A DNA stretch of 64,000 bases from the NCBI GenBank assembly GCA_937988885.1, contig CALKHR010000109.1:77419-141418 (forward strand). Direction: 5' to 3'. Numbering within the stretch: position 1 is the first letter of the stretch; each line of letters starts with the position of its first letter. Below the pieces are notes generated by a model. The model was not told the DNA's origin and did no database searches. It saw nothing but the letters and a program-made list of their open reading frames with translations. This document shows positions 23,653-33,008 of the stretch, in pieces. The DNA is from an uncultured Roseiflexaceae bacterium (lineage in GTDB: Bacteria; Chloroflexota; Chloroflexia; Chloroflexales; Roseiflexaceae). The translations under genes and the position numbers were made by a program.

Positions 23653-23846
23653 CGTAGGCCTCCGTCTCGCACACCGTGTGCTGGGTGCATGAACCAGGGC
23701 GATCAGGCAACTCGTTCGTCAGCAGAAGAGACTCAGCGGGTTGTCACATTTGTGCCCTTCGTGATAGTGTTATTATCGCTTGTTTTCAGATGATTCGCAA
23801 TAACAAATTGCTCATTCTTTCTGAAAAACTGATGAAACGATCTTGA

Positions 23847-25847
23847 TTAAGTTAGTTCAGATTCCAGTTCCATGGTTCGGCGCAACTCGATCACCTGATC
23901 ACGCAACGCAGCGGCCTTCTCGAACTCCAAGTCCTTCGCGGCCTGCTTCATCTGCTTCTCAAGCTCCTTGATCAGCTTCACCAGTTCATCCTTCGGAATC
24001 GCTATCTCACCAGAATTCGATGCAACGTCGTACGTCTCGCGCGTCTCGGCCACCTTGCGAATGCGGTCGGTCAAGTCCTTCACCGCTTTCACAATACCGA
24101 TCGGTTCGATGCCGTGTTCGCGGTTGTAGGCTTCCTGGATAGATCGGCGGCGTTCCGTCTCCTTGATCGCCATATCCATCGACTGCGTGATCGTATCGGC
24201 GTACATAATCACGGTGCCCTCGACATGCCGCGCCGCACGCCCGATGATCTGGATCAGCGAGGAGGCCGAGCGCAAGTAGCCTTCCTTGTCGGCATCGAGG
24301 ATCGCCACCAACGACACCTCTGGCAGGTCCAAGCCCTCGCGCAACAGGTTGATGCCCACCACCACGTCGTACACACCCAACCGCAGGTCGCGCAGGATCT
24401 CCACCCGCTCGATCGTATCAATGTCGGCGTGCAGGTAATGCGTGCGGATGCCCATCTCCTTCAGGTAATCGGCCAAATCCTCGGCCATACGCTTGGTGAG
24501 CGTCGTGACCAGCACGCGCTGGCTCTTCGACACACGGTCGCGCACTTCGCTCAGCAGATCGTCGATCTGCCCCTTGGTGGGCCGCACGTGAATGATCGGA
24601 TCGACCAAGCCCGTCGGGCGGATGATCTGCTCGACCACCTGCTGCGAGTTCTCCAACTCGTAGGGGCCGGGCGTCGCCGAAACGTAGATCGCCTGATGAA
24701 TGTGCTGCTCGAACTCCTCGAACTGCAAAGGGCGGTTATCGAGCGCGGAGGGCAGCCGGAAGCCGTATTCGACCAGCGTCTCCTTGCGCGAGCGGTCGCC
24801 ACGATACATACCGCGAATCTGCGGAATGCTAATGTGCGACTCGTCGATGAACAGAATGAAGTCGTCGGGGAAGTAGTCGAGCAGAGTCCACGGCGTCTGC
24901 CCGGGCAAGCGCCGATCCATATGCCGCGAGTAGTTCTCGATGCCGGAGCAGTAGCCCATCTCGCTCAGCATCTCTAAGTCGTACATTGTGCGCTGCTTGA
25001 GGCGAGCCGCTTCGAGTTGCTTGCCCTGCGCTTCTAGCTCTTGCACACGCTCGGTCAACTCTTGCGAAATATCGGCGATCGCCAACTGCAGTTTCTCGGA
25101 TGTGGCCACGAAGTGCTTCGCGGGGTAGATATCGAGCGATGTGCGGTTCAGCAGCACCTCACCCGTCAGCGGGTCGAACTCGATGATGCGCTCGATCTCG
25201 TCGCCCCAGAACTCGATCCGCTCGGCCACCTCGGCATTCGCTGGGAACACATCGAGCGTATCGCCGCGCACGCGGAATGTGCCACGGTGGAAGTCCACAT
25301 CGTTGCGCTCGAACTGCAGGTCGATCAGCTGCCGCAGCAGCTTATCGCGGTTGCGCACCTCGCCGACCCGCAGCGACACGACCACCTGGCCGTAATCCTG
25401 TGGCGAACCCAAGCCGTAGATCGCCGAGACCGACGCGACGATCAACACATCGGAGCGTGTCAGCAACGCTTGCGTCGCCGCGTGCCGCAATCGGTCGATC
25501 TCCTCGTTGATGACGGCTTCCTTCTCGATATATAAATCCTTGCTGGGGACATACGCTTCTGGTGTGTAGACATCGTAGTACGAGATGAACATCTCGACGG
25601 CGGAATCCGGCAGCAACTCGCGGAACTCGGAGTACAACTGCGTCACCAAGGTCTTATTGTGAGCCATCACGAGCGCGGGGCGCTGCAACTCCTCAAACAC
25701 CTTGGACATCACAAACGTTTTGCCGGTGCCCGTCGCACCCAGCAACGTTTGATGCTTATACCCTTTTTTGATGCCTTCCACCAGCTGCGCAATCGCACGC
25801 GGCTGATCGCCGGTTGGCTGATAAGGCGATTCAACGCGAAACGACAT
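23847..25847 (-). CDS. uvrB: Excinuclease ABC subunit B
   Basis: A 666-aa UvrB, the damage-verifying helicase-like subunit of nucleotide excision repair. Seen: FRVESPYQPTGDQPRAI at the start, Walker A GATGTGKTF, the beta-hairpin region YYDVYTPEAYVPSKD, helicase motifs (FIDESHI, YVSATPG, IGRAARH) and the C-terminal UVR motif (LEKQMKQAAKDLEFEKAAALRDQ region) that contacts UvrC. Length is normal for the family. The ATG at 25847 follows GGGTGGA; an upstream TTG at 25859 was rejected. A LexA-like box (25941-25952) lies upstream, suggesting SOS control. It follows the vWA gene in the same direction with its own -10 element. Confidence 0.98.
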   Translation of the reverse strand: MSFRVESPYQPTGDQPRAIAQLVEGIKKGYKHQTLLGATGTGKTFVMSKVFEELQRPALVMAHNKTLVTQLYSEFRELLPDSAVEMFISYYDVYTPEAYVPSKDLYIEKEAVINEEIDRLRHAATQALLTRSDVLIVASVSAIYGLGSPQDYGQVVVSLRVGEVRNRDKLLRQLIDLQFERNDVDFHRGTFRVRGDTLDVFPANAEVAERIEFWGDEIERIIEFDPLTGEVLLNRTSLDIYPAKHFVATSEKLQLAIADISQELTERVQELEAQGKQLEAARLKQRTMYDLEMLSEMGYCSGIENYSRHMDRRLPGQTPWTLLDYFPDDFILFIDESHISIPQIRGMYRGDRSRKETLVEYGFRLPSALDNRPLQFEEFEQHIHQAIYVSATPGPYELENSQQVVEQIIRPTGLVDPIIHVRPTKGQIDDLLSEVRDRVSKSQRVLVTTLTKRMAEDLADYLKEMGIRTHYLHADIDTIERVEILRDLRLGVYDVVVGINLLREGLDLPEVSLVAILDADKEGYLRSASSLIQIIGRAARHVEGTVIMYADTITQSMDMAIKETERRRSIQEAYNREHGIEPIGIVKAVKDLTDRIRKVAETRETYDVASNSGEIAIPKDELVKLIKELEKQMKQAAKDLEFEKAAALRDQVIELRRTMELESELT

Positions 25848-25891
25848 ATATCCACCCAATGTTATTGCAGTATGGGGATCATTAGAAGGGT

Positions 25892-25897
25892 ATTATA
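25892..25897 (-). promoter_or_regulatory. Candidate -10 element of uvrB
   Basis: Perfect TATAAT on the minus strand, 45 nt upstream of the uvrB ATG. No good -35 hexamer is seen at 17-18 nt, so activity is uncertain. Confidence 0.5.
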
Positions 25898-25940
25898 CCG
25901 AATCTCACCCCCAACCGCCAGAGTCTTTAGGCGTAGTTCT

Positions 25941-25952
25941 GAACAAATGTTC
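25941..25952 (-). promoter_or_regulatory. LexA-type SOS box upstream of uvrB
   Basis: GAACAAATGTTC is a perfect GAAC-N4-GTTC palindrome, the core recognised by Gram-positive-type LexA. It lies about 44 bp upstream of the -10 element and just after the stop of the vWA gene. A one-mismatch version sits inside the lexA promoter of the same window. Confidence 0.6.
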
Positions 25953-25962
25953 AACCGACCGA

Positions 25963-28704
25963 CTATTCTTCGCCACGAGCACGCCGTCGCGCTCGCTCTT
26001 GGGCTTCGCGAAGCTGTTCCAGTCGCTCATTCGCCTTCGATTGCTGCGGTTTGGGCTTCGGTTGGGCGCGCTGTGCGGGCTTCGGCTTCGGTGCGGGCGC
26101 GCTTGCGGGTTGCGTCTGCACAGCCACGCCGCTCATCCCCCGCCAGAACAGCCGCCGCAACGCCACATCGAACGGCAACAGCAACAGCGCCAGCCACAAC
26201 AGCGGCCATGCGATCTCCTGCACGGCGCCAGTGCTCATTCCGCTCACATCGAACACCCGCTCGGGCTGCGGGTTCACGCGCCCATTCGTTAAGCGCGTGA
26301 TCTCCTCCAACAAACCCGGATTGGCTGTCTGCGAATGGTACTCGTTGCTCAGCGGCACCACTGCGCCGCCCGTCACTGCGCCGAACGCCTGATTCTGCGC
26401 ATCCTGCGCGACTAACTGCACCAAATACGCACCGGGCCGCGCATCGCTCACCGTCGCCCGATACTGGCCCGGTCCCACCTCGCGCAGTTGCACTTCGATC
26501 GTGTTATTGTCGCCGCCGAGCAGCATCCCGCGCACCAACAAGCCCGATTGCGCGCGGCCCATCGCATCCTGCGCCAACGCCTCCAGCACCAGCACATCGC
26601 CCGACGTGGAGGCCTGCATCGTCAGTTGCTGCGAATCGCGTGCGGGCAGCAGCCAACTCAACAACTGCGCGCTGAAGCGGGGAAACTCCGGTGAACTCAC
26701 CCAGTCGCGCGCCCACTGGCCCTTGAGATCGCTCGTCCAGGCCGCAGCGCGCCCCAAGCCATACTGCCACGTCGCCAGCAGCGGATCGCCACGGGGCGTG
26801 GCCAACAGCACCTGAGCGCTCTGGCGCGGCGTCGTCACCACAAAGCCCTGGAAGGCGGGCACCTGCATGATACCGCGCAGAATCGGGTGCGGCGCGCCAC
26901 CGACAGGCGTGAACGGCTCCTCGATCACGTAGGGCTGAAGGACAACCTGCGTCTCGTTCACCAAGATATTCGGCAGATTCGCCGCTTGATCGGTGAGGAA
27001 CGTGCGGCCACCACCGACCTGCGCCACATCTCTGATAAACGGCACGTGCGAGCCATCGCCGACCGCGATGGTCGTCACCGTCACCTTCTCCTCGTTCAGT
27101 TGGCGCACCAACTCCAGCACGCCCTCTTGCTGCACCGTGTCGCTGCCGTCGGTGATCGTGATGATATGCCGCACGGGCTTCTCGCTGGCGCGGATGCGCT
27201 TGGCGGCCTCGGTCATGCCGTCGAACATGTTGATGCCGCCACCGCCCGGCGACCGCCAACGATCGAGCGCCACAATCGCTTCATCGCGCTGCGTGCCCTC
27301 CACCGGGCCGATCTGCGCGTTGATCTCCGAATCGAAGGCGATCACCGTCAGATCATCCTGATCGCGCATCAGCGAGGCGATGCGCTGTGCGCCCTCGGCG
27401 GCCAACGACAGCTTCGTGCGCCCATTCTCCGAGACGCCCATACTGCCCGATGAATCGATCAGCACCACGATACTGGCGGGTGGGAACTGCACTTCCGAGG
27501 GGATGTCCATCGAAACGGGCAGCGCCGCCTCAACCGCCGTATCGCGCCAACTCCCCGCGCCGAACGACTGCGGGCCGCCAACCATCAACAGGCCGCGCCC
27601 AAAATCGTGGACGAACGACGAGAGCGCCGTCTGCGCCCGCGCGCTCACGGCCCGCTGAGGCACATCGATCAGCGCCACCGCATCGTAACTGCTCAGGTCG
27701 GCCACATTGTTCGGGATCTGGTCGGGGCGCACCACCTCCACCTCGAACTGTGCCACCCGCAACGCCTCAGCCAGATTGCTCGCCGCGCCCTCCGAACCTT
27801 CCACCAACATCACCCGTGGCGGGCCACTCACAAAGGTGTACGCCTCGGCCCGATTGTTCTGGAGCCGCGCATCGTTCGGCACCTCAAGCCGCACCACGTA
27901 GCGGTTGAAGTACGGCACCGCCTCCGGCAGGGTCAACTCAAAGGTCTGCGCGCTCTGCACAAGTTCGACCTGCACATCGGACAACGTCGCGCCGTTCGCA
28001 TCGGTGACGAGCAACCGCCCGCTCGTGGCGCTATTGCTCTCGATTTCGACCTTCATGCGCAGGCGTTGGCCCTCGCGCGCGCTCGACGGCACATCCAGCC
28101 GAGTAATCTGCGCATCAAGCCCATCGGCCAAGCCCGTCAGCGTGACGACATCGATGGGCACGCGGCTGGCCGTGGCGCGCTGCGCAGCGGCCAGCGTATC
28201 GCCAAGGTTCGCGCCGCCATCCGAGAGCAGCACCAAACGCTTGTAGCCCTCGTTGGGCAAGAGCGCCAAGCCCAACTGAATCGCATCCTCGATGTTCGTT
28301 CCATTCCCGCCCGGCTGCGCCACCACCTGGCCCAACACCCGATTGTCCGACGGCGCACGCTCCACCAGGGCGCGCTGCCCAAACACCACGATCGCCGCCC
28401 GATCATCGGGAGGCATCTGCGCCAGTGCTTGCTGCACAAACGTTTCGGCGCGTGCCCGCTGTGAGAGCGCCACCGAATCGGAGCCATCCAACAAAAAGAC
28501 GGTGGACACAACGCCCACCGGCCATACGATCTGGGCGCCGCTCAAGCCCAACACCAGGCTGAGCAGCGCCAGCATGCGCAATCCTAAACTAAGCCAAAAG
28601 CGCCAGCGAGATAATCGGCGCGGCGTCACAATCGCTAACACCGCAAGCGGGGGCAGCAACAACAGCAACCAGAGGAATTCGGGGAAGATGAACCCAAGAC
28701 GCAC
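25963..28704 (-). CDS. Membrane protein with two vWA domains and GATase1-like region
   Basis: A 913-aa protein. The N-terminus has two membrane helices, as in BatA/BatB-type proteins. A first vWA domain follows (MIDAS LLDGSDS), then a glutamine-amidotransferase-like fold (VMLVEGSEG ... LLMVGGPQSFG) with a second vWA domain embedded in it (MIDAS LIDSSGS; TDGSD). Near residue 865 one more membrane helix precedes a Lys/Pro/Gln-rich basic tail. vWA domains use a metal site to bind partners, and such proteins accompany MoxR ATPases, which lie upstream. The true start is GTG 28704, which has GAGG at proper spacing; an extension to 28839 overlaps the preceding gene. The 20-nt gap to that gene indicates an operon. 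Confidence 0.88.
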   Translation of the reverse strand: MRLGFIFPEFLWLLLLLPPLAVLAIVTPRRLSRWRFWLSLGLRMLALLSLVLGLSGAQIVWPVGVVSTVFLLDGSDSVALSQRARAETFVQQALAQMPPDDRAAIVVFGQRALVERAPSDNRVLGQVVAQPGGNGTNIEDAIQLGLALLPNEGYKRLVLLSDGGANLGDTLAAAQRATASRVPIDVVTLTGLADGLDAQITRLDVPSSAREGQRLRMKVEIESNSATSGRLLVTDANGATLSDVQVELVQSAQTFELTLPEAVPYFNRYVVRLEVPNDARLQNNRAEAYTFVSGPPRVMLVEGSEGAASNLAEALRVAQFEVEVVRPDQIPNNVADLSSYDAVALIDVPQRAVSARAQTALSSFVHDFGRGLLMVGGPQSFGAGSWRDTAVEAALPVSMDIPSEVQFPPASIVVLIDSSGSMGVSENGRTKLSLAAEGAQRIASLMRDQDDLTVIAFDSEINAQIGPVEGTQRDEAIVALDRWRSPGGGGINMFDGMTEAAKRIRASEKPVRHIITITDGSDTVQQEGVLELVRQLNEEKVTVTTIAVGDGSHVPFIRDVAQVGGGRTFLTDQAANLPNILVNETQVVLQPYVIEEPFTPVGGAPHPILRGIMQVPAFQGFVVTTPRQSAQVLLATPRGDPLLATWQYGLGRAAAWTSDLKGQWARDWVSSPEFPRFSAQLLSWLLPARDSQQLTMQASTSGDVLVLEALAQDAMGRAQSGLLVRGMLLGGDNNTIEVQLREVGPGQYRATVSDARPGAYLVQLVAQDAQNQAFGAVTGGAVVPLSNEYHSQTANPGLLEEITRLTNGRVNPQPERVFDVSGMSTGAVQEIAWPLLWLALLLLPFDVALRRLFWRGMSGVAVQTQPASAPAPKPKPAQRAQPKPKPQQSKANERLEQLREAQERARRRARGEE

Positions 28705-28724
28705 TGGAAACCTCGTCGCAATGC

Positions 28725-30623
28725 TTATGCCGCGCGTCGTGCGCGCCACCGTTGCCGCAAGTAGATCAGCCCATTGCGATGGTAGACCAGCCACTCGATC
28801 ACCAACACAACCAGGGCCAACGCGGCCAACCAGCGCCAAAACTCCTGTCGCCCGACCCGCTCCTGCGTGACTGCTTGTTGTAAGCCGCTCGTCTGCGGCA
28901 CCGCCAACTCGCTCTGTGGCGCAATCCGCGATTCCTCGGGCGAGAACATATTCACCGCGTACCGCCGCCGACCCACCAACCGATCGCCCTGGCGCTGCTC
29001 GACCACATACGCGCCAAATTGTATGGTATCGGCGAAAATCGCCTGTCCGTTCTGCGGCGTCACATCGACCAACTCGCCGTTGGGCAACGTCACGCGCACC
29101 GACGTAATGCTCTCATCGACCGGAATAGCCAGCGGCTGGCCCGGCGCTAATTGAGCAGCCTCGGCACCACTGCCCGGCGCGAGATAGCTCATAATGTTCG
29201 AGATCAGCAACGGGAACGCCACCTGCAAGGGCAGATCGGACTGCTGGATCGCGAACGCCAGCACCACGATCCGCCGTCCGTCGCGCTCACCCGCCAACAG
29301 CAGCGGCCCACCATCGCCATCGACCACGATGCGCGCCCACGGCCCCGGCGCGATACGGCTGGCCTTCAGCACGTTCACCTCGCTCAGGCTGATATTCCGC
29401 AGCAGCGGATCATCGCCTGTCGCGGGCCGCAAGCTGGGGTAATCCAACTGACCCGTCACCGAGAAGAACGCCGTGGAACCGATCGGAGCGATAAAGAACA
29501 GGTTGCCGGGCGGCAGAGTTGGGGGCACCACCCCATCGAAGATCGTCACGGGGACTTGCGCCGCCGTCTCGGTGAACGTAGAAGTCGAAGCTGGCACCAA
29601 CTGCGGCTGCACGCTCGGCAACAGCCCTAGCGCCGTCTCCAAGAAGCGATTGCCCGGACCGACCACGCGCACCACTGTCGAATCGCCGAGGTTGCTAACC
29701 GCCCATGCCCGATTGTCGATCGCCAACGCATCGGAGCCAGTATCATCGACCAGACGGGCCTCGACCACGCGCACCTGCGCGGGCACCTCCGCGACGATCG
29801 CCTGATCGCGCCCGCCGAGCAACTCCAAGTTGTAGGCGTTGAACAGCGAGCCATCCAGGTAGATGTCCAAGCGACGGCTGGTTGGCGTCGTGCCGTAGTT
29901 CGTGGCCTGCGCGAACAGCGTCTGGCCCGCCGTGCTGGGCTGCAACGTCAACGCGCTGATCGCCACATTCTCGCTTCGTGTGCCGATCGGAAAGAAGCGC
30001 ACCGTGGCGGGCATGCGCAGATCGCTGGGCAAGCGCACGTTCCCATCCGAGATAATCGCCACCTCGCTCTCTGGCTCGCTCGCCGAGAGCGCAGCCGCCA
30101 ACGTCAAGGCGGGCGAGAGATCGCTGTTGCCCGGCAGCACACGAATGCCATTGATCGCATCGCGCAGTTGGCGCCGATCCGTAGTGGCAGCGGCGGGCAC
30201 CTCCATCTGGCCGCCAGCCGCGATCACCGTCGCGCGGCCACCATCGGGCAACTGATCGACCAATTCGATCGCCTGACGCTGGGCCGCCTCCAAACGCGAG
30301 TTCGGCACATCGGTTGCGGCCATGCTCGCCGATCGGTCGATGATTAGGATCAGATTCCGCCCTGCGATACCAGTGGTTGGGAAGAAAGGCCGTGCCAACG
30401 CCAGCACCAGCAACGCCAACAGCAACAATTGCAGCAACAGCAACAGGTTGCGGCGCAACTTCTGCCAGGGCGCGTTGGCCTCCACATCGCGCACCATACG
30501 CCGCCACAAAAAGGTCGATGCTACCGTGCGCTCCTCGCGGCGCAGCTTGAGCAGATACATCGCAACGATGATCGGCCCGATCACCAATGCGGAAATCAAC
30601 GCAAGCGGAGCAAGAAACGACAT
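28725..30623 (-). CDS. BatA-like vWA membrane protein
   Basis: A 632-aa protein with an N-terminal BatA-type region (helix SALVIGPIIVAMYLLKLRR, then a second helix of LLLLLQLLL type), a vWA domain with MIDAS IIDRSAS, a long beta-rich extracytoplasmic part and a final transmembrane helix near residue 610 (ALALVVLVIEWLVY) before a basic tail. BatA-type proteins work with MoxR ATPases and DUF58 proteins in membrane-linked assembly or stress functions; the exact job here is unknown. The ATG at 30623 has GGAAGG upstream; a TTG 21 nt further up was rejected. It sits between the DUF58 gene and the second vWA gene in one run. Confidence 0.88.
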   Translation of the reverse strand: MSFLAPLALISALVIGPIIVAMYLLKLRREERTVASTFLWRRMVRDVEANAPWQKLRRNLLLLLQLLLLALLVLALARPFFPTTGIAGRNLILIIDRSASMAATDVPNSRLEAAQRQAIELVDQLPDGGRATVIAAGGQMEVPAAATTDRRQLRDAINGIRVLPGNSDLSPALTLAAALSASEPESEVAIISDGNVRLPSDLRMPATVRFFPIGTRSENVAISALTLQPSTAGQTLFAQATNYGTTPTSRRLDIYLDGSLFNAYNLELLGGRDQAIVAEVPAQVRVVEARLVDDTGSDALAIDNRAWAVSNLGDSTVVRVVGPGNRFLETALGLLPSVQPQLVPASTSTFTETAAQVPVTIFDGVVPPTLPPGNLFFIAPIGSTAFFSVTGQLDYPSLRPATGDDPLLRNISLSEVNVLKASRIAPGPWARIVVDGDGGPLLLAGERDGRRIVVLAFAIQQSDLPLQVAFPLLISNIMSYLAPGSGAEAAQLAPGQPLAIPVDESITSVRVTLPNGELVDVTPQNGQAIFADTIQFGAYVVEQRQGDRLVGRRRYAVNMFSPEESRIAPQSELAVPQTSGLQQAVTQERVGRQEFWRWLAALALVVLVIEWLVYHRNGLIYLRQRWRARRAA

Positions 30624-30662
30624 AACACGCCTTCCTTGGGGCAATCGGCCCGCAACGCGCTG

Positions 30663-31538
30663 CTAGCGCAACACGCCGCGCTGCCGCAAATTCGACAACA
30701 CAAATTCCTCAACAGGAGTCGCAGTATTCACCTGCAAATAGTTGATGCCGCGCCCATTGCAGAACCGCTCGATCTCGGCGCGCCAGGACGCCAAATTCTC
30801 TTGATAGCGCTGCAACGCCTCAAGATCGGCGGTGATCTCAACCGCCTCGCCACTCTCGGCATCCAGAAGCCGAAAATCGCCATCCAACTGTGGCGAGATC
30901 TCTTGTGGTGACAAGATGTGCAGCACTGTCACCTCAAACTGACGCGACGACAGCACCCGCAGCGCCTCCTGCCAGTTATCGTCCATCAAATCCGAGCAGA
31001 ACAGCAGCGGCCCAGCGTTGCGGTTGGTCTGCACATAGCGGCGACACGTCGCCAACAGATCGCCGCCTTTGCCCGCCGAGAGGTTTTGGAGGAAGTTGAA
31101 CAACGGCAACGCGCCGCGCTTCCCACGCACCGAGGGCAACTGGCGCGACGTATCGGCGAACGCCGTCGCCGACACACGATCCAAGCTCGACAGCGCGATA
31201 TAGCCGAACGCGCCAGCTGCTCGCCGCGCATAGAGGAACTTATTCGGCTCGCCCCAATCCATCGACGCCGAGCTATCGATCAGCAGATGGATGGTCAACT
31301 CCTCCTCGGCCACGAACAGCTTCAGGAAGAAGCGCTCCATACGAGCGTACAAGTTCCAATCGATCTGCCGGATATCGTCGCCCACCGCGTACGGACGGAA
31401 GTCGGCGAACTCCACCGAACTGCCGCGACGAGGACTACGGCGCTCGCCCTGCATATCGCCAGCCATGATCTGGCGCGTCAGCAGCGCCAACCGATCGAGC
31501 TTGCGCAGGAATGTCGAATCGAACAGCGGTTCAGCCAT
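30663..31538 (-). CDS. DUF58 domain protein
   Basis: A 291-aa cytoplasmic protein of the DUF58 family. The signature is clear: GERRSPRRGSSVEFADFRPY followed by YAVGDDIRQIDWN, and a vWA-like core with LLIDSSASMDWG. DUF58 proteins are regularly encoded directly after MoxR ATPases, as here (45-nt gap), and are thought to connect the ATPase to vWA membrane proteins. No membrane segment is seen, unlike longer DUF58 members. The start at 31538 has only a weak ribosome-binding site. Confidence 0.92.
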   Translation of the reverse strand: MAEPLFDSTFLRKLDRLALLTRQIMAGDMQGERRSPRRGSSVEFADFRPYAVGDDIRQIDWNLYARMERFFLKLFVAEEELTIHLLIDSSASMDWGEPNKFLYARRAAGAFGYIALSSLDRVSATAFADTSRQLPSVRGKRGALPLFNFLQNLSAGKGGDLLATCRRYVQTNRNAGPLLFCSDLMDDNWQEALRVLSSRQFEVTVLHILSPQEISPQLDGDFRLLDAESGEAVEITADLEALQRYQENLASWRAEIERFCNGRGINYLQVNTATPVEEFVLSNLRQRGVLR

Positions 31539-31583
31539 ATGCGTCTGCGAGTGCGGTTGAAAGGCAATCCAACCGCACAGCCT

Positions 31584-32582
31584 TTACTCTGTCTTGAGCG
31601 ATTCAACGATCTGGCGGATGACATCGTCGGCAGAAATGCCTTCGGCCTGCGCCTCGAAATTGAGGATGATACGGTGGCGCAGTGCGGGGAGCGCGGCCAA
31701 CTTCAGGTCGGCGAAGGCCACATTAAAACGGCCATCGAGCAGCGCCATGATTTTGCCAGCCATAATCAGCGCTTGCATACCGCGAGGGCTAGCGCCATAG
31801 CGCACATACTGCTTGGTGATGGGCAGCGCATCCTTATCCTCGGGGTGCGTCGCCGTGATCAACCGCGCCGCGTAGGCCAGCACGTGGCTCGCGATCGGCA
31901 CGGTGCGGGCCAGCGTCTGCATATCGATGATCATCGCGCTGTTCGCCACCTTGCGCACCTGCGGAGGGCGTGAGCCAGTCGTGCGGTTCGCGATCTCCAC
32001 CAGTTCATTGGCAGATGGGAACGGCACCTGCACCTTGAAGAAGAAGCGGTCCAACTGCGCCTCGGGCAATGGGTAGGTGCCCTCCATCTCCAGCGGGTTC
32101 TGCGTCGCCATCACAAAGAAGGGTGACGCCAATGGATGGACGACTTTCGCAACCGTCACCGTATGCTCCTGCATCGCCTCCAGCAGCGCGCTTTGGGTCT
32201 TGGGCGTGGCGCGGTTGATCTCATCGGCCAGCACCAGGTTGGCGAAAATCGGGCCAGGCTCGAAGCGGAACGCCTTGCGACCGCTCTCATCCTCGCTGAT
32301 CAGCGTGGTGCCCACGATGTCGGCGGGCATCAGGTCGGGCGTGAACTGGATGCGGCTGAACGAGCAATCGATCACATCAGCGAGCGTGCGCACCAGCGTG
32401 GTCTTGGCCAAGCCCGGCACGCCTTCGAGCAACACGTTTCCGCCCGCCACGAGCGTGATCAACGTCTGGCGGATCAGATCGCGCTGGCCAACGATCACCT
32501 GGCCAATCTCAGCTTCAATACCAAATGCACGTTGACGGAATTCTTCGGGGGTTATTTGAGGTGCGGCTGGCGAAGTGGTCAT
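31584..32582 (-). CDS. MoxR family AAA+ ATPase
   Basis: A 332-aa MoxR-type AAA+ ATPase, a chaperone-like enzyme that remodels vWA partner proteins. Walker A is GVPGLAKTTL, Walker B LADEINRATPKTQ, and the sensor/lid segment FVMATQNPLEMEGTYPLPEAQ is the hallmark of the family. The ATG at 32582 has GGAG eight bases upstream; a TTG two codons earlier was rejected. It is the ATPase of a gene run that contains a DUF58 protein and two vWA membrane proteins downstream. Confidence 0.95.
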   Translation of the reverse strand: MTTSPAAPQITPEEFRQRAFGIEAEIGQVIVGQRDLIRQTLITLVAGGNVLLEGVPGLAKTTLVRTLADVIDCSFSRIQFTPDLMPADIVGTTLISEDESGRKAFRFEPGPIFANLVLADEINRATPKTQSALLEAMQEHTVTVAKVVHPLASPFFVMATQNPLEMEGTYPLPEAQLDRFFFKVQVPFPSANELVEIANRTTGSRPPQVRKVANSAMIIDMQTLARTVPIASHVLAYAARLITATHPEDKDALPITKQYVRYGASPRGMQALIMAGKIMALLDGRFNVAFADLKLAALPALRHRIILNFEAQAEGISADDVIRQIVESLKTE

Positions 32583-32677
32583 ACACAATCTCCGTTACAA
32601 AAAAACGAGAGTTACAGGATCGGTCGTTGTACTGCGCCGATCCGGCAACTCTCGTCGCGTATCCTTTCGCGTTTCAC

Positions 32678-32878
32678 CTACCCACTTAGGCGTGGCACTA
32701 ACGCAATCAGTGTCAAACCGATTGTCGTTATCAGAAACGCAACCCAGGAAGCGGCGGTCAGCGCAAATGTCACCGCGAGCATCTTTGTTGAAAAGTGAAA
32801 ACGTCGCGCTCCGTATAACAGTATACCAGCGCCTAGAATGACCAATATGGCCAATGCTACTTCAATCACGAATAACAT
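32678..32878 (-). CDS. Small two-helix membrane protein
   Basis: A 66-aa protein with two hydrophobic helices (about residues 3-22 and 33-60) separated by a short basic loop (YGARRFHFSTK). No family is recognised. The ATG at 32878 has a strong GGGGGA ribosome-binding site, which supports it as a real gene. It lies between the Gln-rich membrane protein gene and moxR in the same direction and may belong to that membrane complex. Confidence 0.6.
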   Translation of the reverse strand: MLFVIEVALAILVILGAGILLYGARRFHFSTKMLAVTFALTAASWVAFLITTIGLTLIALVPRLSG

Positions 32879-33008
32879 AGTCCCCCTTCCACTCCTGTCT
32901 CAGCACGAAACATGGTGCTAAAACGTCATGCCAGTGAGCGGCCCGTAAACGTTCGGGCGGAGAACCCGACGTATTGCCTCCTCGATTGTACAGTAGGAGG
33001 TTGCTCAG

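Noticed and set aside
32940..32990. GC-rich inverted repeat GCCCG / CGGGC near the end of the Gln-rich protein gene
   Set aside because: The stem is only five pairs and no T-run follows, so it is not called as a terminator.
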